NCBI RefSeq assembly: GCF_000266945.1
Contig: NC_018025.1
Coordinates: 4,034,001 to 4,098,000 of the forward strand
Source of the DNA: Desulfomonile tiedjei DSM 6799
GTDB taxonomy: Bacteria > Desulfobacterota > Desulfomonilia > Desulfomonilales > Desulfomonilaceae
Direction: 5' to 3'
DNA length: 64,000 nucleotides
Part shown: one piece after another, positions 32,905-41,440 of the stretch
Numbering within the stretch: position 1 is the stretch's first letter
Layout: each line of letters starts with the position of its first letter
Position numbers and translations under genes: made by a program
Notes under the pieces: model-generated
The model's database searches: none
Told to the model about the DNA's origin: nothing
What the model saw: only the letters and a program-made list of their open reading frames with translations

Positions 32905-33909
32905 CTACCCGTAGTCGGGAAAGGAACTTCCAAAGATTTCGCCCCATTTAGCGATTGAGGCGTGTTGATTACCTTGGTCTTCTAACTGCCTTGCCTCCAA
33001 TGCTCTCTGGTGATCATAATTTGCCCTGCTCCAAATCTTCTGTCGATCCTGATGGGAAAGCGTGTTGATGTCACCTTGCACCCCCGTTGGATCATTGACA
33101 GAAGAAAAGAGGGAGTTCGCTATGTGGGCCAATACTTTGGGGATTTCCAGATCAACGTAAGAGCTGGCCTCGGAACACCAGACATTATCGTAGTGATCCA
33201 CAATCATTGTCTCAAGAAGGTAAGATGCCATACTCGGCATCGTGGGACGCCTGTTCCAGTACTTCATAATACGAATCACATTCAAAATGTTGCCCTTGTG
33301 AGTTTGGTTCACCCTCGTCACTCTATCCCGATCATTTCTTGGGTCACTCTTCTTCCAAGCCCCGTTCCCATCAGGAATCAGATAGTAGGTTCGGCCCCAG
33401 GCATCAGGTTCCGTAAAGAAACAGGGGACAATATCGAAACTCCACATATATGACGTAAGATTCAGTACAGCAGCCTCCAAGTTTCTCTTTATGGCAGCAT
33501 TCTTATATTGGGGAACTGAGGACAGGTGAGAGACAAACTTGTTTATAACCTTCCTTGAATTGAGTGTGAATGTCCCATCATTGCATAAAGGGCCTAAGTT
33601 GCTACCAGCACTACGTATGGTTATGTCGCAGTGACCCCAAGACTCTGCATAAACTGAGCCCTGGGCATGCAAACAAATCATCATATCTATATCGTCCAGA
33701 GGTCGTATCTTTGTCATTCTGGCAAAGGAACCAAAGAAAATGTCCTTCTCTGAGTATAACCGGGGAAAACTCCCTTCAGCTTCAGGAAAAGACCGTATCT
33801 GCTTTACTAGCCAATCTCTGCTCTTTCGTGCGCTTTTAGTCTCTTCAGGATCTAAGTTCACGACATTCTGCATGAATTGATTGAAGGCAGATGTTACCGA
33901 AGTAGCCAT
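32905..33909 (-). CDS. CD-NTase-like nucleotidyltransferase 2 (CBASS cyclase)
   Basis: The 334-residue product has the CD-NTase active site: G60-S61 (FFGSFARMTKIRPL), D73 and D75 (DDIDMMICL) and D159 in MWSFDIVPCF. The C-terminal half is helical, as in cGAS/OAS-like enzymes that make cyclic oligonucleotide signals. It starts 4 bases after the stop of the S-4TM effector gene on the same strand, so it is translated with it. All three acidic ligands are present. It is clearly different in sequence from the second cyclase gene at 35123-35914. The nucleotide produced is unknown. Confidence 0.8.
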   Translation of the reverse strand: MATSVTSAFNQFMQNVVNLDPEETKSARKSRDWLVKQIRSFPEAEGSFPRLYSEKDIFFGSFARMTKIRPLDDIDMMICLHAQGSVYAESWGHCDITIRSAGSNLGPLCNDGTFTLNSRKVINKFVSHLSSVPQYKNAAIKRNLEAAVLNLTSYMWSFDIVPCFFTEPDAWGRTYYLIPDGNGAWKKSDPRNDRDRVTRVNQTHKGNILNVIRIMKYWNRRPTMPSMASYLLETMIVDHYDNVWCSEASSYVDLEIPKVLAHIANSLFSSVNDPTGVQGDINTLSHQDRQKIWSRANYDHQRALEARQLEDQGNQHASIAKWGEIFGSSFPDYG

Positions 33910-33913
33910 GAGG

Positions 33914-34855
33914 TTACTTCTCCGTTTCGTCTTTCTTTGTCACTTGCGCTTCACGGACCAATTCCTGCACCCCCCGCCTCATTTGTTCCTCCTGTTCATC
34001 CTTCAACCAATCGTGAATCCTGTCGAAAATCAAAGGGCAACTACGACGATGATCATAGATTTCATCCTGAAGAAATCTGGCCTCAGTTGTGATTTTTTCT
34101 GGAGAAGACGCTGGGTCTTTTGCCTTCGTCCAGAGTGAATCGGCGTGTTTTATAAGCTTATCTAATGTGTCACAGGTATCTACTTGCCGCCTATATTCCC
34201 GAATGGCCCAAAGAATCGCAGGGGAGATTGGAGCAAAGACAGAGAGGACAAGATCAGATACCGACAATTGTTTTCCGATACCAATTACGATTGTCAAGAT
34301 GATTGCCAGCGTCAGTATTAATCTTATCCATTTGTTGTATCTACGTCTTAAATTAGCATCCCACATTACGTTTGATCGTTGGCAAGCCACAATTCCCTGA
34401 TACAATGGCAAATCGCCAACTTCAGGAGCATACCATGTTTTGTCTATCTCGTTTTTGGCCGTCTTCTTGTATGCCTTTGCCGCAGCGACAATGCTCTCAG
34501 CACTTGGTTTACTCCCGATCTTGAAAGTCCGCCATTCCATGTCAAACAGTTCGCAATCAAAAATCTCCTGTATCTTAGCGGCCTCCAGTTTCAGGCGTTT
34601 TTGCTCGGAATCGAGAAAGAGGACATCTAGGATCGATAAAGCGACTCCGTATGCCACAGCCCATACCTTCAAGTGCTTCCAGTCCTGTGAGTCCCCCACA
34701 AGAACTGTGATTATCGAAAATAATATAGGGATCAAGACAGTGAAAAGAATTTGGCATCCTAGTCGGACCTTTGCTCGTCCGTAGAGATAGCTGGAGGCAG
34801 CAAGGTATTCAAGTAATCGGTCAGAGCTTTGCTTCTCGGGAATATCGTTTTGCAA
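33914..34855 (-). CDS. S-4TM family putative pore-forming effector (CBASS)
   Basis: The start is taken as the TTG behind GGAGGT (five-base gap), giving 313 residues that begin with the family signature IPEKQSS-R-LEYLAAS-YLYGRAK. A further upstream TTG is less likely. Two hydrophobic pairs make four membrane segments: about residues 37-55 and 60-78 (ILFTVLIPILFSIITVL, WAVAYGVALSILDVLF) and about 190-240 (LILTLAIILTIVIGIG, LVLSVFAPISPAILWAI). This is the S-4TM arrangement found beside CD-NTases, where the effector is thought to perforate the inner membrane after binding the cyclic nucleotide, killing the infected cell. The downstream cyclase is 4 bases away. Confidence 0.75.
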   Translation of the reverse strand: MQNDIPEKQSSDRLLEYLAASSYLYGRAKVRLGCQILFTVLIPILFSIITVLVGDSQDWKHLKVWAVAYGVALSILDVLFLDSEQKRLKLEAAKIQEIFDCELFDMEWRTFKIGSKPSAESIVAAAKAYKKTAKNEIDKTWYAPEVGDLPLYQGIVACQRSNVMWDANLRRRYNKWIRLILTLAIILTIVIGIGKQLSVSDLVLSVFAPISPAILWAIREYRRQVDTCDTLDKLIKHADSLWTKAKDPASSPEKITTEARFLQDEIYDHRRSCPLIFDRIHDWLKDEQEEQMRRGVQELVREAQVTKKDETEK

Positions 34856-35122
34856 TCCAGACCTCCACCAAACAATGAATACACCGCCAAGCAACAACAC
34901 TCGGCAGGTGCAGCATCTCGTAACTTTTAATATCAGATATACAGCCTAGCTGGTTTGTCAAGTGCTCGTTTCCCGTGTGGGGCTTGGCCATTCGTGCGAA
35001 GTTGTCCCAAGGGTAAGAAGCATCTCCTCATTCCCAGACAAGGTTATGGTGGGCAAACCCGATTGTTCTAACGGGTTCGTAATAGTTGTTAACCCCATCA
35101 ACTCGTCGTGTTGCCGTGTTAC
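34856..35122 (-). promoter_or_regulatory. Gap between cyclase 1 and effector, candidate promoter
   Basis: The 267-base gap holds no gene. A consensus -35 TTGACA (minus strand, 34956-34961) followed by AT-rich TATATC / TGATAT boxes could drive the effector-cyclase 2 pair separately from cyclase 1. Spacing to the -10 is not ideal. A 6-bp AACCCG/CGGGTT inverted repeat lies near 35055-35080. Confidence 0.35.
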
Positions 35123-35914
35123 TCATAACTCTGGCACGATTTTCTTTATTTCTAATTCCGCCGAAATAGCCAAGCCGATGTCCTCATACTCCTTCGCTTT
35201 TTGGGCATGCTTCTTGGCGCTATCAACCTTGTCTTTGATATACTGGGCTGTGTCCACGGAGTAGCTTGCGGTTGACCAGAAATGATAGAAATAATCCTTC
35301 AAGGATGAACACGAGTAGAAAAGTGTATCTATTATAGCTTTTTCGATTGAGAAGGAGTTGAATGGGTGAGCATTTTTTGCGTTCCAGTATTTTACGAGGC
35401 GGACTAGCGGTTTTATTTGGGAATTATTATTTATGTTCTTGTCTTGAAGATCTTTGTTAGTCCGAGATGGGTCCGTCGACATCCACTCGGTCCATGAAGA
35501 CGCAGGCGACGGAATTTGATAGCCAAAGAGATTTGAAAGTGCAGGAACTAGTTCAAAACTGATGTGATTGAGAGATAACACAATAGTCGGGTGGGATTGG
35601 GCTCTTTCCGATGTTGAGTACTTTGCCTCCACGAATGTTTTCAAGTTAGTCAGGTAGGTTTGTGGCTTTTTAGCCGACCCTGGAGATGAAGCGAACACCA
35701 CCATGTAGTCGATATCAGAATTGTTATCGGCTTTGCGAGGGAGAATCGTGCCTCTAGTACTCGAACCAAACTGAAAATGGCCAGTCACTTGAGAGCCGAA
35801 ATGAGAATCGAGTCTGGTCTTCAATGTGGCGATGGACGTGGCGATGCTTGCTTTTTCCGCCGCCGAGAGCACAAGGTCGCTCGCCAGATCAGTGAGATAC
35901 GAATTAACGGACAT
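35123..35914 (-). CDS. SMODS-type nucleotidyltransferase 1 (CBASS-like)
   Basis: The start is the ATG behind a perfect AGGAGGT site, giving 263 residues; the frame is open 30 codons farther. The active-site motif is G50-S51 (FQFGSSTRGTILPRK) with D67 and D69 (SDIDYMVVF). At the third acidic position the sequence is SFELVPAL, with Glu (E121) where most enzymes have Asp. The helical C-terminal part is shorter than in cyclase 2. It lies 267 bases upstream of the effector gene on the same strand. Family assignment is firm; whether it makes a signal of its own or acts in another way is unknown. Confidence 0.75.
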   Translation of the reverse strand: MSVNSYLTDLASDLVLSAAEKASIATSIATLKTRLDSHFGSQVTGHFQFGSSTRGTILPRKADNNSDIDYMVVFASSPGSAKKPQTYLTNLKTFVEAKYSTSERAQSHPTIVLSLNHISFELVPALSNLFGYQIPSPASSWTEWMSTDPSRTNKDLQDKNINNNSQIKPLVRLVKYWNAKNAHPFNSFSIEKAIIDTLFYSCSSLKDYFYHFWSTASYSVDTAQYIKDKVDSAKKHAQKAKEYEDIGLAISAELEIKKIVPEL

Positions 35915-36170
35915 CCATGTACCTCCTGTTGATCCCGGTATCCATGATTCCCAGGATGGGAGGGAGTGTAGCATACCTATATGGCGGATCGCAACACGCT
36001 CCAACGTGTCCTACTCGATGAAACGTGCTCGGCCAGCGTTGGCGCATGGCAGGAAAGGGCGTGAGCTATGGTATGGCCGTAGCGCCCGCCTCTACAAAAG
36101 GTTCAGGTCAATGCTGTGTAATTTGAAATTTGTAGGCAATGAGATTACAGGGGGGTGATGAAAAAATCAT

Positions 36171-36193
36171 CCCGTGACTTTCCCGTGACTTTT
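36171..36193. repeat. Right-end tandem arm-type repeats of element A
   Basis: Two tandem CCCGTGACTTT units, identical to 12739-12761, lie about 100 bases before the right tRNA fragment. Confidence 0.6.
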
Positions 36194-36291
36194 GATAAAC
36201 TCATGTCCACCAACATGTACTGACGGTGTTCTTCGATGATTGATTTTATTGGGGAATTGCAGAAAGACGGCTTCGGTTCTAAGGGCTTCTC

Positions 36292-36342
36292 AGCCTTCAC
36301 ACGGCAGGGGTCGGAGGTTCAAATCCTCTCCCGCCTACCAGT
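36292..36342 (+). other. Attachment site 2: 3' fragment of the tRNA gene
   Basis: These 51 bases equal 12621-12671 exactly and again carry only the anticodon-loop to CCA part of the tRNA. They end element A and begin element B. Confidence 0.85.
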
Positions 36343-36396
36343 AATGTTAAGAACTTAGGCCGAAGCATTTCGGTCTTTTTTCTTTCGAAGGCATCG

Positions 36397-36416
36397 TTTG
36401 CTACGTTTTTGCTACG
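36397..36416. repeat. Arm-type repeats of element B
   Basis: Two direct copies of TTTGCTACG (36397-36405 and 36408-36416) lie between the tRNA fragment and the integrase stop, in the same relative place as the arm repeats of element A but with a different sequence. Confidence 0.5.
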
Positions 36417-36428
36417 GTCCATTCCAAA

Positions 36429-37589
36429 TCACCGTGCAGTCAGGATCTTGGTTTCACCTTGATCGAAGGACATCTTGTCAATTGCGGCAAGGAATTCTTC
36501 ATCCGATATCCATCCGTATCGATCATTGACCTTCTTTCCCCTCCACCAGTGCCCGAGTATAGTTTCAGCGATCTGAGGATCCACTCCGGATCTTCGAGCA
36601 TTGGTGCGCCACGTATGGCGAAGGTCATGGAATCTCGGCCGCGGCTCAGACCAGCCCAATGCCTCCAAAGCTCGAGGCCATGGATTCTTGGCCCCTTCTA
36701 TGGAGGGAGGCCGAATACCTTTGGAATCCCTCATGAGAAACACAAGATCACTGTTCAGAATCCGCACCTTCAATGCTGCCTCAAAAATAGGAACCAGATT
36801 CACATGTATTGGGACTCGCTTCCAGTTACCTTCCTTCGTATCCTTGGGTCCCAAATAAATCATCCGCTTCGCTACATTGACCTTCGACCAAGTAAGTCCG
36901 AGGATTTCGCCTCGTCTCATACCGGTATAATAGCCGGTCCATATGACAGGTTGATACCAATCAGGACATCGAGTTGCGATTCGCTTGACGTCGGCTAGAG
37001 CCAAATATACTTGTCGCATGCCCTCTTTGTTGCTCAGCCGTTTCACCAATCTGCATGGATTTGACATGACACATTCGGATTCGATCAGCACTCCGAATAG
37101 TTTAGAAAATGTGGAAAATTCGCGATTAACCGTATCAGCAGCTGCTCGGTCTTTAAGGCGCTTAATCTGATATTGTCGCAACTGTGGAATGGAAATATTC
37201 TTCATGATTGCTTCTTTCCCGAAATAGGCCACGATGTGGTTCAGAGCGAACATATATCTCTCCAATGCCTTGCATTCGGCAATTCCGGGATAGTTAACGA
37301 ATATCTCAACGGATTTCCACAATGTCAGTTCCTGCCTGGGGGCCCTCGTCAATTGATCGATTACCAATGACTCGGGAAATTCCCAGTGCTGATTTCGAAA
37401 CATTCTGATGCAGGTCTCTCGTGAAAGTGGATCCAGTGTCCGGTAATCGCCGGATCGGCATGCAACCCTCAAATTCTCCTCGATCTCTTTCACCATAGCT
37501 TTGCTTTTCCCTTCGGTTCTGATCCACACCTCCTTTCCGAAGGGAGCGAATTTTATATAGTAATGTTTGCCTCGTTTAATCACCGACAT
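36429..37589 (-). CDS. int: Tyrosine recombinase / integrase of element B
   Basis: The 386-residue product has all tyrosine-recombinase residues: R in GYYTGMRRGE, H-D-L-R-H in RFHDLRHTW, GH in ILGHWW and Y in NDRYGW. Its stop is 86 bases from the tRNA fragment. It is related to the element A enzyme but clearly diverged, and its arm repeats differ too. The start overlaps the excisionase-like gene by 10 bases, the same coupling as in element A. Confidence 0.9.
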   Translation of the reverse strand: MSVIKRGKHYYIKFAPFGKEVWIRTEGKSKAMVKEIEENLRVACRSGDYRTLDPLSRETCIRMFRNQHWEFPESLVIDQLTRAPRQELTLWKSVEIFVNYPGIAECKALERYMFALNHIVAYFGKEAIMKNISIPQLRQYQIKRLKDRAAADTVNREFSTFSKLFGVLIESECVMSNPCRLVKRLSNKEGMRQVYLALADVKRIATRCPDWYQPVIWTGYYTGMRRGEILGLTWSKVNVAKRMIYLGPKDTKEGNWKRVPIHVNLVPIFEAALKVRILNSDLVFLMRDSKGIRPPSIEGAKNPWPRALEALGWSEPRPRFHDLRHTWRTNARRSGVDPQIAETILGHWWRGKKVNDRYGWISDEEFLAAIDKMSFDQGETKILTAR

Positions 37590-37903
37590 AACGATCTGAT
37601 CTCCTTTCCAATCTTCTTGGGATCAGATTCATCAGCCCCCGGTGATTCGCTCGATTCACCCCGCTTTTCAGGGGTAAAGGGTAACATGCCTGCCGGTCTT
37701 CTGACAACGGCACCTCTCGGGGTATTCAGAAATTCGACTGTTTGACTCTGTATGAAATCCTCTACTTGTTTTTCCGTAAAGCGTCTCACCCGAGCATTCA
37801 CTTGAACGCAACTCAGTTTTCGTTGACGGCACAAATCGTGCACCTTGCCAACTGAGATTTTCAGCCTGTCAGCCACTTCTTTAGGCGTTAAGAGATCGCT
37901 CAT
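37580..37903 (-). CDS. Excisionase-like HTH protein of element B
   Basis: The 107-residue product opens with a MerR/excisionase-type winged helix (LLTPKEVADRLKISVGKVHDLCRQRKLSCVQVNARVRRFTEKQVEDFI). A basic, proline-containing tail follows. It overlaps the integrase by 10 bases and the upstream small gene by 4, in one operon. It probably directs excision or controls int. Confidence 0.75.
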   Translation of the reverse strand: MSDLLTPKEVADRLKISVGKVHDLCRQRKLSCVQVNARVRRFTEKQVEDFIQSQTVEFLNTPRGAVVRRPAGMLPFTPEKRGESSESPGADESDPKKIGKEIRSLCR

Positions 37904-38019
37904 CGGCTGCTCTCCAAAAATTCGATGCTCGCAAAAGTCACCAAGGTCACCAAGAAGACTGCAATTGATTCATAGAAGCATGCCATTACAGGACGGGTTG
38001 CCCGCGATCCAGGTTTCAT
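37900..38019 (-). CDS. Small membrane protein (39 residues)
   Basis: The ATG lies one base after the primase-helicase stop and right behind AGTAGG. The product begins with a basic segment (MKPGSRATRPV) and then one hydrophobic helix (ACFYESIAVFLVTLVTFASI). Its stop overlaps the excisionase start as ATGA. Tight packing on both sides supports a real gene. Function unknown; tiny membrane proteins also precede the recombination operon of element A. Confidence 0.5.
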   Translation of the reverse strand: MKPGSRATRPVMACFYESIAVFLVTLVTFASIEFLESSR

Positions 38020-38020
38020 C

Positions 38021-40480
38021 CTACTGGCCCTCGTGGTCGCTCTTTGGTGACAATGGTGAGATTTCGTGGATACCATATGCCCGAGCAAGCCGGGCTATTT
38101 GATCCTCGTCACAGATGATCGCCGAGCAACCTCCGTGCAAAGTTCCACGCTCGAATCCGAGTTCTTTGCAGATCTTTCCCACACGATGGGGAGTCATCCA
38201 ATAGTTTTCGGAAGCCCCTTCATTGATCTTTTCAGTAATCGCCTTTACGGGCAGGAGCCGATTCTTGATGATGGGATTCTGAGAAGTCTCCTGAGTTGCT
38301 TGAATGAGAAAAATTGCTCGTATGATCTTTCCCTGGACAGAATCTGATTTATCCGACTGCCGTTCGCGGGCGATCTTCTTCACAAATTCAATGAACAGGG
38401 ATTCCCGGTTCGGCTTCACGCATCGGATGATCTGATGGAGAGGCCTCACTATGTCTCCCAGGCGTCCTGCAGTTATTTTGGCAATGCGCTCTGGTTTATC
38501 GTTCATGTGGCGGGCACGAAAAACAAGACAACGCTCCTTCAATTCCAATGCAGTTTCCGGCGTAACATCCTCATTGAAGATTCGATCAGACAGTTTCATG
38601 TTGATCTCGATACATCGGGATCCGAGGATTCGATCTACCGATTCGTTGCTTGCGATGATAGTAGGCCCGAATACCTCAAAGTATTGCGTGTCTCCAAAAG
38701 GTCCGTTCTCCGGATGGGTGACGCGAGGAACCCGAATCCCCTTCTCAAACCTTCCAAGAAGTATGTCTTCTTTGCCGGTCTTTCTCGCGACTCCCGAGAT
38801 ATCCCGCATATCGAAAAATATTGTTCCCCTGAGATGTTTTGCGTGTCTCAGGAGATATGCATCTTGGAGGCTGATGGTGTGGAGGGCTCGATAGCAGACG
38901 TAACACAGAGCCTTGCCGGTCCTGCTCTTTCCACGTTCAGCGTCTGCAACGAAACAAATTACAGGTGAGTAGTTGGCTAGTTCGAGCAAGTACGTGTGTA
39001 GTACGAAAGCTGCCAATAGATCGTAGTGAGCCTCTAATGGTAAGTCGCTGGTCGCATGAAAATATTCTTTCAGGTCATCGTATAGAGCAGCGTCTTCAAT
39101 CGATGGGTTTTGTTGGCCTCCTCTCCATATTCTCAAGACTGATGTGGCTGATGGGATCGGTTGCGGTAAGTATTCCACTGGAGGTGGAACATACAGTAGA
39201 CCGTCGAGATTGAGTTCAGCGCAGATCGCAAGCTCTTTCCCTCTGAGCAACAGAAAGACGGTCTTAGTCTCCCGGACTGCAACATCAACCAGATTCGGCG
39301 CCAAAGCGATGCACCGCGCCCCTTCCCCGTCCTGCTCCGACAATTCCGATTTGATCTTCGCTTTTTGACTTATTTGCTTCCGGTATGCAGATACTTCATC
39401 GCTGCTCAAATGGAACTTGGTTTTGATGAGACCACCGAGAATCGCTTCAATCTGCGGCGAAGGCATTCGTGACAGTGAGGTCAAAATAGGCTCCAAATCG
39501 CGGGCAAGATCGAGATGGTCGATGTCGCTGGGAAGTGATTCTATAAATGACTTGATCGAGTCGATGGAATGGCTTTCGCCGACATTCCCGGTCGGAGAAT
39601 TATCCACAAGAGCGATGGGGCTGTTCAATTCAGGCGTATCTTTGGCTAATGCCAAGAGGGACTCTTTTGCCTTGTCCGGCCCTAGAAATTCAATCACATC
39701 TGAAATGTCTCCCTTTTCGGGCAGATCCGGCCAGATCTTCTTGAGATCAACCTTTTTTACGGAAGCAGCAAAACCGATTACACTATTTGCCACTTCAGTC
39801 GCATGTTGTTTTCCGGGCCGATCGTTATCCGATAGAACGATGACGTGTTTATTTTTCAGTGGTTCATGTATGCGGTGCTCGCTTACCAATTTGGACCACT
39901 TGCCTGCCCCCATAGGGTTGGTGGTAGCTGTCAGTCCGAGCTGCTGTGTAACGGAATCACAGTCTCGCTCTCCTTCGCACATGATAATCGTATTCGCGTC
40001 GATGATTTCAGGTAGGTTGTATAATACGAGCTGAGTGTCTTTCAAACCTGGCAGCCAGCCATCTTTTGAGTCAGTCCGGAATTGCCTGAATTTCTTTCCG
40101 CTATACCGGAAAGTAGCATGGAGCGGATTTCCTGCGGCATCTCGATATATGTACCGTGTCTCCTGTTTCTCCGGCGGCTTCTTCCGGTTTTTCCCCGGCA
40201 AGCGAATTCCAATCTCTGCCTTCCCTGCGAGCTGCCGAATTGCGGTACGAAAATCGACTGAATATCGTATCATCCAGATGTCGAAGATCGAGAACTGTCT
40301 CTTTTCTGCGTGACAGTATCCGTAATCGTCATTGAGCTGGAATGAGGGATTCGTGTCTTCATGAAAGGGACAAAGCGAATTTTTGCCCTCCCGGTAATGA
40401 TTGGGGTAAAGCCTTCGGAAGAGTTCCCTGAAGGGAATTTCTCGCTTGACATCTTCGGGAGAATACTCTAAATCGGCCAT
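38021..40480 (-). CDS. Primase-helicase of element B
   Basis: The 819-residue product combines an N-terminal CHC2-type zinc finger (C37-P-F-H40 ... YGYC56), a Toprim catalytic core (IIMCEGERDCDSV and VIVLSDNDRPG) and a C-terminal P-loop ATPase (ADAERGKSRTGK Walker A, TIFFDMRD Walker B). This is the usual DUF927/DUF3987-like primase-helicase of integrated elements and phages. The fourth zinc ligand of the finger is not obvious (CHAE instead of C-x2-C). It synthesises primers and unwinds DNA for element replication. It is the first gene of the operon that leads to the integrase. Confidence 0.8.
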   Translation of the reverse strand: MADLEYSPEDVKREIPFRELFRRLYPNHYREGKNSLCPFHEDTNPSFQLNDDYGYCHAEKRQFSIFDIWMIRYSVDFRTAIRQLAGKAEIGIRLPGKNRKKPPEKQETRYIYRDAAGNPLHATFRYSGKKFRQFRTDSKDGWLPGLKDTQLVLYNLPEIIDANTIIMCEGERDCDSVTQQLGLTATTNPMGAGKWSKLVSEHRIHEPLKNKHVIVLSDNDRPGKQHATEVANSVIGFAASVKKVDLKKIWPDLPEKGDISDVIEFLGPDKAKESLLALAKDTPELNSPIALVDNSPTGNVGESHSIDSIKSFIESLPSDIDHLDLARDLEPILTSLSRMPSPQIEAILGGLIKTKFHLSSDEVSAYRKQISQKAKIKSELSEQDGEGARCIALAPNLVDVAVRETKTVFLLLRGKELAICAELNLDGLLYVPPPVEYLPQPIPSATSVLRIWRGGQQNPSIEDAALYDDLKEYFHATSDLPLEAHYDLLAAFVLHTYLLELANYSPVICFVADAERGKSRTGKALCYVCYRALHTISLQDAYLLRHAKHLRGTIFFDMRDISGVARKTGKEDILLGRFEKGIRVPRVTHPENGPFGDTQYFEVFGPTIIASNESVDRILGSRCIEINMKLSDRIFNEDVTPETALELKERCLVFRARHMNDKPERIAKITAGRLGDIVRPLHQIIRCVKPNRESLFIEFVKKIARERQSDKSDSVQGKIIRAIFLIQATQETSQNPIIKNRLLPVKAITEKINEGASENYWMTPHRVGKICKELGFERGTLHGGCSAIICDEDQIARLARAYGIHEISPLSPKSDHEGQ

Positions 40481-40778
40481 GGTACACCTGTAGCAAGGTA
40501 TTTCCGCATAAGCTCAACCCGCATGCCCCGCGGGTTTTGCTTTCAATGCGGGCCGTATTACCGGCCGTTCCGGGAATAAAAAACCGGATGAGACCAGACG
40601 TACGGTATCCGACGCAAGGGATGCTTGCGAGGGGTGAATGCACATATGGCCTCAATCCGGTGAGGAGTGCCGTCGGACGCTTCTCGGAGGCTCAAAGGCT
40701 GTAGGCGGTCCGAGTACCTGCCCTTATGATGACCTGTGAAGACGGGCAACCTTCCAGGGCTTTAGTTATTACTTTGAA

Positions 40779-41240
40779 TCACATTTCGTCCTCGGTAATG
40801 CTCGGAAGCAGCATGGATCTACGAGAAGATTTCAAGTAGTCTCGTACAAAAGAACGGAATTTTTGCCGGATCACTTCCTTCCTCCGCTCCCAGGTTCTTT
40901 CTTTCTGCGGGATGTCCGGCAACCATATGTCGTCGATAGGATCGTAATCTCTGAGAATTTCTCCAACTTCCGCCAGATCGTCGCAGTCGAACGTATGGTG
41001 CAAGTCCATTCCATCACAAAGGGAGTCAATCTCGAGCCTGAGGGTATCCCCTTCCACTTTGGTAAGTTTGATGGTCCAGTTTCTGGGCCAGGCTCCACGT
41101 TTACAGTTCATATAGAGCGAATCATAATTGACAAGTTCCTCATATGCTCGCGACGTCGATTCGTGCTCCTGCACGTAACGCTTCCATTTCTCATCGGATG
41201 TGAGAATTACCTCGAGCTTTGCCAACCTATCTTTGTCCAT
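40779..41240 (-). CDS. Hypothetical protein
   Basis: The start is the ATG behind GGGAG (7-base gap), giving 153 residues; the frame is open 25 codons more. The product is charged, with W and D rich segments (DSLYMNCKRGAWPRNWTIKLTKVEGDTLRLEID, DDIWLPDIPQKERTWERRK) and a basic helical end. No known domain. It lies 300 bases upstream of the primase-helicase on the same strand; the gap 40481-40778 has no gene. Confidence 0.55.
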   Translation of the reverse strand: MDKDRLAKLEVILTSDEKWKRYVQEHESTSRAYEELVNYDSLYMNCKRGAWPRNWTIKLTKVEGDTLRLEIDSLCDGMDLHHTFDCDDLAEVGEILRDYDPIDDIWLPDIPQKERTWERRKEVIRQKFRSFVRDYLKSSRRSMLLPSITEDEM

Positions 41241-41440
41241 TCCAATCTCCCGACTCTTCTTCCCCAACGAGGAGATATTCTGAAAACTCCATGCAGCGAG
41301 ACTCAGCAACCTCATTCCTTATTCGGCTGTTCATCTTTGTCGGATGGGGCATGCGCTTCTTACCCACCATCATGATGCGCGTCAAGAAAAATTTGTAAAA
41401 TATGATTTCGTGACGTGTTCAGTGGTTTTGCGAGTGTCAG

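Larger units (their letters stand above)
12621..36342. mobile_element. Integrative element A (23.7 kb) in a tRNA gene
   Basis: The element is bounded by two identical 51-bp tRNA fragments and has a tyrosine integrase next to the left one. Tandem CCCGTGACTTT pairs occur inside both ends. It contains replication, recombination and defence genes but no recognisable capsid, terminase, relaxase or secretion genes. It is therefore best called a genomic island or satellite-like integrative element; how it moves between cells is unknown. Confidence 0.85.
36292..41316. mobile_element. Integrative element B (left part; right end not found)
   Basis: A third element with the same plan begins at this tRNA fragment: integrase, excisionase-like protein, small membrane protein and primase-helicase. 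No further tRNA fragment or TTTGCTACG repeat was seen to the right, so its right end is either lost, eroded by the insertion sequences, or outside the window. The end given is only the last gene that fits. Confidence 0.55.

Noticed and set aside
12621-36342. Prophage
   Set aside because: Polymerase, annealing protein and nuclease are phage-like, but no terminase, portal, capsid, tail or lysis genes were seen.
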